A DNA stretch of 64,000 nucleotides. It comes from Streptococcus pseudopneumoniae. Its GTDB lineage: Bacteria; Bacillota; Bacilli; Lactobacillales; Streptococcaceae. The notes under the pieces were generated by a model. The model ran no database searches. It was not told the origin of the DNA and saw only the letters and a program-made list of their open reading frames with translations. The DNA lies in the NCBI RefSeq assembly GCF_001070715.1, contig NZ_JVRR01000050.1, positions 1 to 64,000 of the forward strand, written 5' to 3'. Both the position numbers and the translations under genes were made by a program. Position 1 is the stretch's first letter. Every line of letters begins with the position of its first letter. Of this stretch, positions 36,540 to 45,570 are shown one piece after another.

Positions 36540-36707
36540 GGACGGGAGGTAAAATTATCCAGTGGATGATTTTAGAAATCCAGGAAATGAAAGACCTAAT
36601 TTTTGAGCTCCTCGCTCATTCATTTCTGGGCTCAGGCTAAAATAGTTCCCCGAACTATTTTACTCTCAAAAATTCCGTCCTAGAGAAGCATCTTTGCTTC
36701 TCTAGGA
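36540..36707 (-). other. Nested-hairpin element in the trpE leader
   Basis: Found between the T-box terminator and trpE, with no ORF. Perfect stems: TCCTAGAGAAGCA with TGCTTCTCTAGGA (36678-36690/36695-36707); AAAATAGTTC with GAACTATTTT (36639-36648/36652-36661); and an enclosing pair AATTTTTGAG/CTCAAAAATT (36598-36607/36665-36674). GGACGG (36540-36545) and CCGTCC (36675-36680) could form an outer arm, mutually exclusive with the first stem. The compact, multi-stem form suggests a small inserted repeat or a structured leader RNA. Confidence 0.6.
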
Positions 36708-36825
36708 TACCACTATGGCGGGAAACAGCTTTTAGAAACTCACTTCGTTCGTAAATATTCTATAACGACCTATTTATTGAAAATATTTAAAAAATTAATC
36801 GCAATATCTGCGGTAAATATATAAA

Positions 36826-37068
36826 AATCCCCACGCAAAATAACTTGCGTGAGGACGAAATTCGCGGTGCCACCTCAATTATAGGATTTCTCCTATCTCT
36901 CATTCCTGTCTCAGAAACCTCCTGTAACAGGTTGTGCGATAAAGGGCACTCCCTTGAGAATTATGTTTTCTTCTCTCGTTTCAGATGGACCCAACCTTAC
37001 AGCTTTCTCTGCTTGTTTTCAGCAACCACAAGCTCTCTGTGAGAGAAAGGACTGTAATTTTTCCATCT
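36826..37068 (-). promoter_or_regulatory. T-box riboswitch for trpEGDCFBA (Trp specifier)
   Basis: Basal stem AGATGGA/TCCATCT (starting 37068), specifier loop AAGGTTGGG with UGG at 36993-36991, upper stem CTTTCTCT/AGAGAAAG, T-box sequence GGTGGCACCGCG (36874-36863), and terminator CCTCACGCAAG...CGTGGGG plus T5 near 36826-36855. Uncharged tRNA-Trp stabilises the antiterminator. It begins only 2 nt after the trpB-paralog stop, so no separate promoter fits between them. Confidence 0.93.
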
Positions 37069-37069
37069 A

Positions 37070-38248
37070 TTATTTTTTAGCTTCTAGGTAGTCTGCAATC
37101 GCAGCTACGTCCTTGTCTCCACGACCAGAGACATTGATGATGATAATATCGTCTTTACTTAGTTTCGGTGCACGTTTAACTGCTTCTGCGATAGCATGCG
37201 AACTTTCAATCGCTGGGATAATTCCTTCAGTCTTGCTGAGAAGAAGGAGAGCCTGAACAGCTTCTTCGTCTGTCGCAGCCACATATTCCACGCGACCTGA
37301 ATCTTTAAAGTAGGCGTGTTCTGGGCCAACCCCTGGATAGTCCAATCCAGCTGAGATAGAGTAAACTGGAGCTAGCTCTCCATCTTCCTTAAAGACTGCA
37401 TAAGTCTTCATGCCATCAACAATTCCGATACTACCTTTTGTCATAGTAGCTGCGTGCTTGTCTGTATCAAGTCCGTGCCCAGCAGCTTCAACCCCAACCA
37501 ATTTGACTTCTTCATCAGCCACATACTGTGAAAAAGCACCGATGGCATTAGAGCCACCACCTACACAGGCAATAACGTAGTCTGGTAAACGACCTTCTTT
37601 TTCTAAGATTTGACGGCGAGATTCTTCACTGATGACCTTTTGGAACTCATGAACAATGGTTGGATATGGGTGAGGTCCCACAGCAGATCCCAGAACATAA
37701 AAGGCTTCAAGGTCATTCATCCATGCTCCAAAGGCTGCATCAACAGCATCTTTGAGGGTACGAGTCCCTGTTTCAACCGCGTGAACAGTTGCTCCCATCA
37801 TCTCCATACGGAAAACATTGAGACGTTGACGTTCCACATCCTCTGCTCCCATGTAGACATCACAGGCCATACCAAACTTGGCTGCAGCCGCTGCTGTCGC
37901 AACACCATGCTGACCAGCTCCTGTTTCTGCGATTACTCGTTTTTTGCCCATGCGTTTGGCCAAAAGAATTTGTCCTAAAACGTTGTTGAGCTTGTGAGAA
38001 CCAAGGTGGTTAAGGTCTTCGCGCTTGAGATAAATCTTAGCACCACCTAAGTGATCTGTCAAACTTTCCGCAAAATAGAGCGGTGTTTCGCGACCGGAAT
38101 AGTCCTTTAAGTAATGACGAAATTCTGCCAAAAACTCTGGATCATCCTTGTACTTGTCAAATGTCACTTCCAACTCATCCAACAAAGCCTGAATCGGCTC
38201 CGGTACAAAACTACCACCAAATTGTCCAAAATAACCTTTAGTTGTCAT
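37070..38248 (-). CDS. Second tryptophan synthase beta-chain paralog
   Basis: A 392-aa TrpB1-type PLP enzyme. It keeps Lys86 (LGSHKLNN rather than TGAHKINN), [16 protein letters not shown] and SGRGDKD, so it should be active, but it differs clearly from the operon trpB across its length. No TrpA partner adjoins it. It might use free indole, replace TrpB in some conditions, or act on another acceptor. ATG after AAAGAGGAAATTTTT; the longer ORF would run into the terminator. It has its own promoter and T-box and reads into the trp operon. Confidence 0.9.
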   Translation of the reverse strand: MTTKGYFGQFGGSFVPEPIQALLDELEVTFDKYKDDPEFLAEFRHYLKDYSGRETPLYFAESLTDHLGGAKIYLKREDLNHLGSHKLNNVLGQILLAKRMGKKRVIAETGAGQHGVATAAAAAKFGMACDVYMGAEDVERQRLNVFRMEMMGATVHAVETGTRTLKDAVDAAFGAWMNDLEAFYVLGSAVGPHPYPTIVHEFQKVISEESRRQILEKEGRLPDYVIACVGGGSNAIGAFSQYVADEEVKLVGVEAAGHGLDTDKHAATMTKGSIGIVDGMKTYAVFKEDGELAPVYSISAGLDYPGVGPEHAYFKDSGRVEYVAATDEEAVQALLLLSKTEGIIPAIESSHAIAEAVKRAPKLSKDDIIIINVSGRGDKDVAAIADYLEAKK

Positions 38249-38283
38249 AAAAATTTCCTCTTTCTGTATTGATTTCAAGATAT

Positions 38284-38533
38284 GAAAAAAGCCCACACAC
38301 AGAATTAAATTCCGTGTGAGGGCGTTGGTAACGCGGTGCCACCTCAATTATAAAGGGACTATCCCTTTACATCTCTACCTTGTCTAACAACAAGTTGCAC
38401 TGTAAGGTGTGCGCACCGAATTTTCATTGTTTCAAATTCATTTTTAAAATCAGCCCACTTTCACTACTTCCAACCACCTGTTCACAATCACCACAGGCTC
38501 CCTGAAGATCAAAAATAGTTACTTTTCTGATTT
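38284..38533 (-). promoter_or_regulatory. T-box riboswitch for the trpB paralog (Trp specifier)
   Basis: Basal stem AAATCAG/CTGATTT (starting 38533), specifier loop AAAGTGGG with UGG at 38457-38455 in the same relative position as in the downstream T-box, T-box sequence GGTGGCACCGCG (38343-38332), and terminator GCCCTCACACGGAAT...TGTGTGGGC plus T6 (38288-38322). Confidence 0.93.
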
Positions 38534-38542
38534 GTTGAACTT

Positions 38543-38571
38543 ATTTTAATACTTTGTTTTTTCTTTGTCAA
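38543..38571 (-). promoter_or_regulatory. Promoter of the trpB-paralog/trp transcription unit
   Basis: Minus strand TTGACA (38571-38566), 17 nt, TAAAAT (38548-38543), just before the first T-box. The only good promoter seen for the whole 8-kb trp region. Confidence 0.85.
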
Positions 38572-38578
38572 GACTTTT

Positions 38579-39808
38579 TTACAATTTTTTTGATGAAGCT
38601 AGTACTTTTTCAGAAACTGTTTTGAAAGTCTCAATGATATAGTCCACTTCTTCATCGCTTAATTTAGTGTGAAGCGGAAGCGTAATTTCATTTTCAAAGA
38701 AGGCATAAGCCTTAGGATAGTTCGTCATATCAAAGCCAAGATTCTTATAGGCTGTCAAGAGCGGAAGCGGTTTGTAGTGGACGTTACTTGCAATTCCTGC
38801 TTTTGCTAATTCTTGGATGATAAGATTGCGTTCTTCTAAGCTCGCTCCTTCTACATGGGTGATGTAGAGGTGGCGTGAAGATTCGACAGTTTCAGTCTTG
38901 TGTGCCAATGGATGGATACGAGAACCTGCAAAACCACGATCATAGCGGTCCACGATGTCCTTACGACGTTGCAACAAACTTGGATAGCGGTCCAATTGTA
39001 CCAAACCAAGTGAAGCCATGATATCAGTCATGTTGCACTTGTAGGCTGGTGTAACGATATCGTATTCCCATGACCCCAGTTGCATCTTGGCAAGGGCATC
39101 CTTAGTTTGACCATGAAGGGAAAGAATTTGGAATTCCTTGTACATCTCTTCGTCGTCAATCGCTGGATTGGTCTTCCAAGTTGCGCTTCCACCCTCTGCA
39201 GTTGTAAAATTCTTAACGGCATGGAATGAGAAGGAAGTAAAGTCAGCGATAGAACCAGCTGGTTTCCCTTTATAAGTAGATCCCAAAGCATGGGCACTAT
39301 CAGACACGATCACGATACGGTTAAAGGCCTTTTGCCACTTGCTTGACGCAGTAAAGAGGTCACGTTTCTTTTCCACAACTTGGAACAAACGGTCATAGTC
39401 GCAAACAATCCCTGCAAGCTCTACTGGGATGATCACCTTAGTCTTTTCAGTAATGGCTTGCTCAAGCAGGTCATAGTTCATCTCAAACGTATCTGCTTGG
39501 ATATCCACCATGATAGGGGTCGCCCCTACGTGAGTGATAACACTACATGAAGCTGTATAGGTCATGGCTGGAACGATAACCTCATCACCAGGTCCCACTT
39601 CAAGCACACGTAAAATCAACTCAAGCGCGGCAGTCGCAGAGTTAAGACAGACAGTCTTGGGCGTCTGTGTGTATTGAGACAAGCGACGCTCCAGTTCTTT
39701 TGTCTTAGGACCTGTTGTGATCCAACCAGAACGAAGGGTATCCGCTACTTCAGCAATTTCTGCTTCCGTAATATCAGGTGGTGAAAATGGAATATTGTAA
39801 TTTGGCAT
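38579..39808 (-). CDS. DegT/DnrJ/EryC1 family sugar aminotransferase
   Basis: A 409-aa PLP aminotransferase. PLP-Lys lies in FSFHAVKNFTTAEGG, and DSAHALGSTYKG holds the Asp that contacts the PLP ring. Such enzymes aminate keto-sugar nucleotides; here the neighbour suggests the 4-amino step to UDP-AATGal, the first sugar of mitis-group teichoic acids. SD AAAGGAG; start at the ATG before PNYNIPFSPPD. It follows the sugar transferase by 42 bp. Confidence 0.85.
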   Translation of the reverse strand: MPNYNIPFSPPDITEAEIAEVADTLRSGWITTGPKTKELERRLSQYTQTPKTVCLNSATAALELILRVLEVGPGDEVIVPAMTYTASCSVITHVGATPIMVDIQADTFEMNYDLLEQAITEKTKVIIPVELAGIVCDYDRLFQVVEKKRDLFTASSKWQKAFNRIVIVSDSAHALGSTYKGKPAGSIADFTSFSFHAVKNFTTAEGGSATWKTNPAIDDEEMYKEFQILSLHGQTKDALAKMQLGSWEYDIVTPAYKCNMTDIMASLGLVQLDRYPSLLQRRKDIVDRYDRGFAGSRIHPLAHKTETVESSRHLYITHVEGASLEERNLIIQELAKAGIASNVHYKPLPLLTAYKNLGFDMTNYPKAYAFFENEITLPLHTKLSDEEVDYIIETFKTVSEKVLASSKKL

Positions 39809-39850
39809 TGATTTGCTCCTTTTATCTGTAGTCATTTTCTCATGAATACT

Positions 39851-40543
39851 TTATTTTAGCACTTCAAACACGGTTTGAAACATAATTTTGATGTCTCCAA
39901 GGAAACTAAACTCTCGGAGATAGGCGAGGTTATAGCGCATCTTTTCAGGAAGAACATGCTCTACATAGGCTTGGTCAACTGACAGGCCTTTTTCGGTCAT
40001 TTGACTGATAATAGTGTCCTCATCCTTGTAGTTGATGCTGGCTGGAGAGGTAATCCCTGCTGGCAAAAGCAAGGTTGCCATCATTTCAGGGCTATACTGC
40101 TCTGTGTAACGAGGTACTTCAGGTCGTGTACCGACAAAGGACATTTCGCCTTTCAGGACATTGACCAGCTGAGGCAGTTCGTCCAAACGCACACGGCGGA
40201 TGAAATTACCAACCTTGGTAATACGACTATCGTTAGCAGAAGTCACCAGACTCCCTTTTTTATCCGCATCCGTCACCATGGTACGGAACTTCCAAATCTT
40301 GAACCGACGGTTGTACTGGGTCACGCGCTCTTGCTTGTAAATCACTGGCCCCTTGCTATCCAACTTGATCCAAATGCTCAAGATAAGAAAGATGGGAGAG
40401 GCCAGAACCAGTAAGACCAAGGCTAGAACCCAGTCCAAACAACGCTTGAAAATCAGCGAACCCTTCCTTTTAGAGACAAGCTGGTAGTAAGACTCAACCT
40501 CGCTTGATTTCATTTCCACGGGCAAGTCTTCCCATTTCAGCAT
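39851..40543 (-). CDS. Undecaprenyl-phosphate initiating sugar transferase
   Basis: A 230-aa phosphoglycosyltransferase of the PglC/WbaP C-terminal type. One N-terminal membrane helix (residues about 35-57), then KLDSKGPVIYKQERV, KFRTM, RVRLDELPQLVNVLKGEMSFVGTRPE with the catalytic Asp-Glu. It transfers a sugar phosphate (probably AATGal-P) to undecaprenyl phosphate at the membrane, starting teichoic acid repeats. SD GGAG. Confidence 0.87.
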   Translation of the reverse strand: MLKWEDLPVEMKSSEVESYYQLVSKRKGSLIFKRCLDWVLALVLLVLASPIFLILSIWIKLDSKGPVIYKQERVTQYNRRFKIWKFRTMVTDADKKGSLVTSANDSRITKVGNFIRRVRLDELPQLVNVLKGEMSFVGTRPEVPRYTEQYSPEMMATLLLPAGITSPASINYKDEDTIISQMTEKGLSVDQAYVEHVLPEKMRYNLAYLREFSFLGDIKIMFQTVFEVLK

Positions 40544-40649
40544 GCTGTTTCTCCTTTGTTTTTATTATACTATTTGTCAACATTTTTCATTATACCACAA
40601 AATGGAAAAGGCGGTGAAAGAAATCTGTAATTTGAAGGATTTCCTTCTT

Positions 40650-40674
40650 ACACTCAATGAAAATCAACGAGTAT
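40650..40674. repeat. BOX element remnant
   Basis: ACACTCAATGAAAATCAA (boxC end) joins directly to CGAGTAT, like the boxA end, giving a collapsed BOX copy at the 3' end of the ABC gene. Confidence 0.6.
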
Positions 40675-42416
40675 TAGGCCATGGCCCCTGCCTGCAAACT
40701 ATACATCTTATGATAGGTTCCTCCCAAGGCCAAAAGTTCCTCATGGGTTCCACTCTCAATAATGCGCCCCTTGTCCAAAACATAGATACAGTTGGCGTCT
40801 TGGATGGTTGAAAGGCGGTGTGCGATGGCAATGGTTGTCCTTCCCTGTCTCATCTTAGCCAGAGATGCTTGAACCAAACTTTCTGTTTCAGAGTCAATAT
40901 TGGCTGTCGCTTCATCCAAAATTAGGATTTTAGGTTGACTGGCGACTGTTCTAGCAAAGGCTAGAAGCTGGCGCTGCCCAGTAGAGAAGCTCGAACCACG
41001 CTCAGACACAGGTGAGTCGTAACCCTGAGGAAGTTCTTGAATAAAGGAATCTGCATCCACGAAAGTTGCCGCAGCCTGAACCTGCTCATCACTAATGTCT
41101 TGGTACATGGCGATATTGGACTTGATTGTTCCATGATAGAGGAAGGGATCCTGCAAGACCAGACCGATGTTTTTTCTCAACTCTTCCTGACTGTAGTTCC
41201 TGATATCCACATCATCCAAGAGAACTCGCCCTGACTGGAATTCATAAAAGCGCATGAGGACATTGATAATAGACGATTTCCCAGAACCTGTATGACCCAC
41301 AAAAGCAATGGTTTCACCCTTATTAACGGAGAAGGAAATGTCATCCAGAATCTGATGTTTACCGTCATACGAGAAACACACATGTTCAAAACGGATATTG
41401 CCTTCTTTGACTTTAGCCTGTCCATCTTCTTGAAGTGGCTCATAGATCCTCTCGTCTATCAGGGCAAAGACACGACCTGCAGAAACCATAGACGTTTGCA
41501 GGGTTGAAAAGTTTTGAGTCACCTCAATTAAAGGGTCAAAGAGACGATTGATGTACTGGATAAAGGCATACATGGTTCCCGCAGTTATCCCGATAGAAAG
41601 ACCACGATAACCAAAGTAGGCCATTAAAACTGCATATCCTAGGAGTTTTAACAAACTCATGGCAGGTCTCAAAAAGAGGGCATCCAAGGCTACAGAACGG
41701 TTGGCATAGACTAAGTGTTCTTGGTTGATTTCATCAAACTCTGACTGCAGACGCTTCTCTTGATTAAAGGCCTGGATTATTCTGATTCCCTCGATATTCT
41801 CTGCCAGCTTGCTATTGATATCTGACAAGAGACTTCTGGTTTTCTCAATGATTTTCACTGATTTTTTCCGATAGAGATTGACCAAAAGGAAAATCAAGGG
41901 GAGAAAGAGCAAGACTAATGCAGTCAAACGAAAATCCAACACCAACATGGTATAAAGAGTTGTCAGAAAGATGAAAACTGCTGAGATAAAGCTGGACAAA
42001 ATTCCCGAAAACATATCACTGATGGTCTCGGTGTCATTTGTCAAACGAGAGACGATAGAGCCTGCTGGCGTCTTGTCAAAATAAGACATGCCCAACTTTT
42101 CCATATTGGCAAAGGCATCTCGACGAATATCCCTAACAATACTGTAGGACACGCGCGCAAAGAGAAGATTACCGACATACTGAACCACAGTTTGTAGGAT
42201 ATAAAGGCCATAGTAGGTCAGCAAAACGGTCACAGCGAATTGGTTGAGATTGCTGAGATACTGGTCTATAAAGTGGGAGGCCACAAGGGGAATGACACTT
42301 TTAATGACCGTAGTCGCTAGGAGAAAGCTGAGTGCCAAAAAGGTAAGGAGTCCATAAGGCTTGAGATAAGACATCAAGCGCTTCAATACAGTCCATTGTT
42401 CTTTCTTATTCTGCAT
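40674..42416 (-). CDS. ABC exporter half-transporter with canonical Glu
   Basis: A 580-aa exporter: six membrane helices, then an ATPase with Walker A GHTGSGKSS, signature FSTGQ (atypical), Walker B ILILDEATAN with catalytic Glu, and H-loop AHRLST. Its start overlaps the partner gene by 11 bp. The atypical signature here and the Asp at the Walker B of the partner mean one of the two ATP sites is degenerate, as in LmrCD/BmrCD-type heterodimers. Probable drug or lipid export. Confidence 0.9.
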   Translation of the reverse strand: MQNKKEQWTVLKRLMSYLKPYGLLTFLALSFLLATTVIKSVIPLVASHFIDQYLSNLNQFAVTVLLTYYGLYILQTVVQYVGNLLFARVSYSIVRDIRRDAFANMEKLGMSYFDKTPAGSIVSRLTNDTETISDMFSGILSSFISAVFIFLTTLYTMLVLDFRLTALVLLFLPLIFLLVNLYRKKSVKIIEKTRSLLSDINSKLAENIEGIRIIQAFNQEKRLQSEFDEINQEHLVYANRSVALDALFLRPAMSLLKLLGYAVLMAYFGYRGLSIGITAGTMYAFIQYINRLFDPLIEVTQNFSTLQTSMVSAGRVFALIDERIYEPLQEDGQAKVKEGNIRFEHVCFSYDGKHQILDDISFSVNKGETIAFVGHTGSGKSSIINVLMRFYEFQSGRVLLDDVDIRNYSQEELRKNIGLVLQDPFLYHGTIKSNIAMYQDISDEQVQAAATFVDADSFIQELPQGYDSPVSERGSSFSTGQRQLLAFARTVASQPKILILDEATANIDSETESLVQASLAKMRQGRTTIAIAHRLSTIQDANCIYVLDKGRIIESGTHEELLALGGTYHKMYSLQAGAMA

Positions 42417-44151
42417 CTTCTTCTCCCTTCATTTCCAACTGCTGAGACTGGTAGGTTTGGGCATACCAGCCATCCAAAGCTAGCAAGTCTTCATGCCTGC
42501 CTCGTTCGATAATTTGGCCATTTTGCAGAACTAAAATCAAATCTGCATGGACAACTGCACTCAGGCGATGAGCCGTGATAATGGTTGTCTTGTCCTTTCG
42601 CGTCTCCTTAAGATTGTCGATAATCGCATACTCTGTCTTGGCATCCACAGCGGACAAGGAATCATCCAAAATCAAGATATCAGGGTCTAAAATCATAGCC
42701 CGACTCATGGCCAGACGTTGCTTTTGACCACCAGAAAGACTGACTCCTTTTTCACCAATCAGCGTATCAAATCCCTGAGGCATGGCTACAATATCTTGGT
42801 AAACTTGGGCTAGCTTAGTCGCTTCCTCGACCGCTGAAAGTGTTAAATCAGGATTGCCAAAGTGAATATTGTCTAAGATTGAAGTCGCAAAGAGAAACTG
42901 ATCCTGAGGGACATAGCCCATGAGACTGCGAAGGTCTGTCAAACGATAGTCGCGAATATCGTGACTGTTTAGGTAAATGGCTCCCTTATCCACATCGTAT
43001 TCACGTAAGAGGAGCTTAATCAAGGACGTTTTTCCAGAGCCTGTCTGACCAACCAAGCCCAGTGTTTGCCCTTTTTCCAAACTAAAGTGAATATTCGTCA
43101 ATGTTTCCTCATTTTCAAAGGCAAAGCTGTCAATGGCGTACTCCAAGCGCCCATTTTCAATACCATCCAGAGGAAACTCAGGGTCTTGTACAGGTGATTC
43201 CTGAGACAAAAGTTCCTCAATCCGCTGGTAAGAAACCTTCCCTCGCTGGGTAATATTAAAGAGGAAGCCAATGGCCATAAGAGGCCAAACTAGCATATCC
43301 AAGTAGCTGATAAAGGTAACTAGATTCCCAACCGTGATTTGCCCTTTCTGAACCATCAAGGAGCCGACCAAGAGGGTTAAAACATAGGAGGAACCAACAA
43401 ACAAGAGAACCATGGGGTCAAAGAGACTATCGTATTTCATGGTTTGGAGGTTCTTTTGGAAGGTCAATTCATTGACTGCCTGAAAGGACTTGAGCTCGTT
43501 CGCCTGGTAACCGAAAGACTTGGTCACTTTAATACCTGATACGGACTCTTGTACCTTGTTATTGAGTTCGGAAAAGGCGGCTTGCGATTCGCCAAAGGCC
43601 TTGTGGGTCTTTCTTCCTAGACGGCTAGTCGCATAAGCCATAAAAGGCAAGGGAAGAATGGCAACTAGAGTCATCTGCCAAGAAATGCTAAAAAGCATGG
43701 TCAGCAAGGTCACTAAAGCCGTGATAGAAGCATCCACCGCAGACATGACACCGCCACCTGCTAAGCGCGTTAGGGCATTGATATCATTGGTTGCGTGCGC
43801 CATCAGGTCCCCCGTCCGATAGGTCTGATAAAAGGCTGGAGACATTTTTGTGAAATGCTCAAATAAGCGAGACCGCATAATCTGTCCCAGACGGTAGGAA
43901 GTCCCAAGGATATACATACGCCAAACATAGCGCAGATAGTACATGCCAAAGGCAGCAAGAAGCAAGTAAAATAGGTCAAGAAGGAGGTCCTGCTGGGTTA
44001 ATTGCCCCGATGTGATGGCATCAATGACCCGCCCCATAACCATAGGGGGAATGAGATTGAGGACGGAAACCAAGACCAGGGCCACAATTCCGACTAGATA
44101 ACGGCGCTTTTCTAACTTGAAAAACCACCAGAGTTTTTGAATAATGGACAT
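42406..44151 (-). CDS. ABC exporter half-transporter with degenerate Walker B
   Basis: A 581-aa exporter: six membrane helices, Walker A GQTGSGKTS, canonical signature LSGGQKQRLAMSRAM, but Walker B ILILDDSLSA with Asp in place of the catalytic Glu. Start at ATG after AAAGGGATTTT. First gene of the two-gene heterodimeric exporter operon; a BOX element lies just upstream. Confidence 0.9.
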   Translation of the reverse strand: MSIIQKLWWFFKLEKRRYLVGIVALVLVSVLNLIPPMVMGRVIDAITSGQLTQQDLLLDLFYLLLAAFGMYYLRYVWRMYILGTSYRLGQIMRSRLFEHFTKMSPAFYQTYRTGDLMAHATNDINALTRLAGGGVMSAVDASITALVTLLTMLFSISWQMTLVAILPLPFMAYATSRLGRKTHKAFGESQAAFSELNNKVQESVSGIKVTKSFGYQANELKSFQAVNELTFQKNLQTMKYDSLFDPMVLLFVGSSYVLTLLVGSLMVQKGQITVGNLVTFISYLDMLVWPLMAIGFLFNITQRGKVSYQRIEELLSQESPVQDPEFPLDGIENGRLEYAIDSFAFENEETLTNIHFSLEKGQTLGLVGQTGSGKTSLIKLLLREYDVDKGAIYLNSHDIRDYRLTDLRSLMGYVPQDQFLFATSILDNIHFGNPDLTLSAVEEATKLAQVYQDIVAMPQGFDTLIGEKGVSLSGGQKQRLAMSRAMILDPDILILDDSLSAVDAKTEYAIIDNLKETRKDKTTIITAHRLSAVVHADLILVLQNGQIIERGRHEDLLALDGWYAQTYQSQQLEMKGEEDAE

Positions 44152-44189
44152 AAAATCCCTTTCTGATTGCAAATGGAAACCTGAGGTCA

Positions 44190-44340
44190 ATACTCAATGA
44201 AAATCAAAGAGCAAACTAGGAAACTAGCCGCAGGCTGCTCAAAGCACTGCTTTGAGGTTGTAGATAGAACTGACGAAGTCAGTAACCTACATACGGCAAG
44301 GCGACGTTGACGCAGTTTGAAGAGATTTTTGAAGAGTACA
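44190..44340. repeat. BOX element
   Basis: ATACTCAATGAAAATCAAAG ... GCAAGGCGACGTTGACGC ... GAAGAGATTTTTGAAGAGTA carries boxC, boxB (CTCAAAGCACTGCTTTGAG) and boxA modules in the order of the first BOX. The boxA text is close to the BOX-PCR primer site. Confidence 0.92.
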
Positions 44341-44356
44341 AGACCCCAGGTTTTTC

Positions 44357-44992
44357 TTATTCATAGGTTACGACTGTAACGGCACCCTTGTCATACTCAG
44401 CGATAAAGATGTTAGCTACATTGTCATGTCCTTGTTTGCTGAGGTTATCAAGCAGCCACTCTTCGCTACGACCAATCGATTCCAAAACATCGACTTGGAT
44501 CACACCGTCAGTCACAACTGGATACTTAGGATTTTCATCCCCCATTTGGACCACGATGAGTTGGCCATTTTGCTCTTGCACAGCTCGTTTAACTTGCTTC
44601 ATCTGGAAAATCCCTTGGCTACGAAGTTTGAGAGCAACATCTGCCGCAGACAAGCCAACTGAACGACAGGCTTCTGGGTCGATCTGCCCATTTTTGATGA
44701 GGAGAGTTGGTTTCCCATCAATCAAGCGTTTGACAAAACGAACATTATTGTTGAGCCATTTGAGGGTCAAGACCAAAATCGTCCACATCATCAAAATCAC
44801 TGCGTACTGGAGAATGCTAATAGAACTATTGTAAATCACCCCACCGAGAATACCACCGAGAACATAGTTCTGAATTTGGTCTGTCGCAGAGTTAGGCGCC
44901 AGATTTCCCTTTCCTGTCACATTGATAACAAAAACAAGCGAGAAAAGACCCAAGGCCAGTTTGATTAAAATTTCCATATAGTTGAGTGTCAT
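44357..44992 (-). CDS. DUF421 (YetF family) membrane protein
   Basis: A 211-aa protein: three N-terminal membrane helices (to about residue 80) and a cytosolic C-terminal domain with GKPTLLIKNGQI and VVTDGVIQVDVLESIGRSEEWL. YetF-like proteins have no firm function. Translationally coupled (ATGA) to the DUF3290 gene. Confidence 0.82.
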   Translation of the reverse strand: MTLNYMEILIKLALGLFSLVFVINVTGKGNLAPNSATDQIQNYVLGGILGGVIYNSSISILQYAVILMMWTILVLTLKWLNNNVRFVKRLIDGKPTLLIKNGQIDPEACRSVGLSAADVALKLRSQGIFQMKQVKRAVQEQNGQLIVVQMGDENPKYPVVTDGVIQVDVLESIGRSEEWLLDNLSKQGHDNVANIFIAEYDKGAVTVVTYE

Positions 44993-45444
44993 TTGTTTAC
45001 CTCCACCAATTCAATAGCGTCTGTTTGATTGAATTCTAATTTTTCTAAAAGATACTTGTCTGGTTGGCTCCCGTTCAAAGCGCGATAGAAATTTGAACCT
45101 ACCTTGATTAGCGCTCCATCAGTGGCTGCAGAAGTATTGACATAAACTTCTGATTTATCTACTCCCAAGTCTTTGGAAACAACCTCTATAAAATGAAGGG
45201 AGGTTTGAAATTGGTTATTAGAGGCTTGATTGGTCTGGTATTTTGAAATTGTTACCAAAAGCATGGCTACCAAGGTCAAGGCCAAAATCATGACCAATTC
45301 CCGAAACTTAGTCCCCTTTTTATCTCGATAGGCTTTAAAAGAAAAAAATCCTGTGATAGCTAGGAGCACAATCCCAAAGCCAATCATGATTCCATTTTGC
45401 TGACTGATTTGGCTAAGTACATAATCATATGAGTAAAATTTCAT
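44989..45444 (-). CDS. DUF3290 family protein
   Basis: A 151-aa protein with two N-terminal membrane segments and a soluble C-terminal part (FIEVVSKDLGVDKSEVYVNTS). It always pairs with a DUF421 protein in Firmicutes and likely forms a complex with it. SD AAAGGGAGTG. Its promoter -35 lies inside a duplicated 31-bp segment. Confidence 0.8.
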   Translation of the reverse strand: MKFYSYDYVLSQISQQNGIMIGFGIVLLAITGFFSFKAYRDKKGTKFRELVMILALTLVAMLLVTISKYQTNQASNNQFQTSLHFIEVVSKDLGVDKSEVYVNTSAATDGALIKVGSNFYRALNGSQPDKYLLEKLEFNQTDAIELVEVNK

Positions 45445-45477
45445 TTATTTTCACTCCCTTTCATAAAATCATTCTTC

Positions 45478-45506
45478 ATTATAAACGAAAGAGGGTGATT
45501 TTTCAA
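45478..45506 (-). promoter_or_regulatory. DUF3290-DUF421 promoter
   Basis: Minus strand TTGAAA (45506-45501), 17 nt, TATAAT (45483-45478). The -35 belongs to the left 31-bp repeat copy. Confidence 0.8.
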
Positions 45507-45528
45507 ACCATACGTTGGGGAAATAGAC
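45498..45528. repeat. 31-bp direct repeat, left copy
   Basis: Begins ATTTTTCAAACCATACG and ends GGGGAAATAGAC; identical over 31 bp to 47504-47534. The two copies bracket the SdpI-SdpR-CPBP operon. Confidence 0.95.
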
Positions 45529-45570
45529 ATATCAGACCAACTTCTCAAACTAATGACTCCAGTAGCTATT

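Noticed and set aside
36475-36825. A missing gene in the trpE leader gap
   Set aside because: All frames are interrupted; the region is explained better by RNA hairpins.
36845-37042. 65-aa plus-strand ORF
   Set aside because: Lies entirely in the antisense of the T-box leader.
40650-40674. Attachment site or IS scar
   Set aside because: Sequence matches the ends of BOX elements, so a collapsed BOX copy is simpler.
42406-44151. Broken ABC gene because Walker B lacks the catalytic Glu
   Set aside because: Degenerate sites are normal in heterodimeric exporters and the gene is otherwise intact.
44388-44834. 148-aa plus-strand ORF opposite DUF421
   Set aside because: Antisense shadow without SD; the minus-strand frame has clear DUF421 features and operon coupling.
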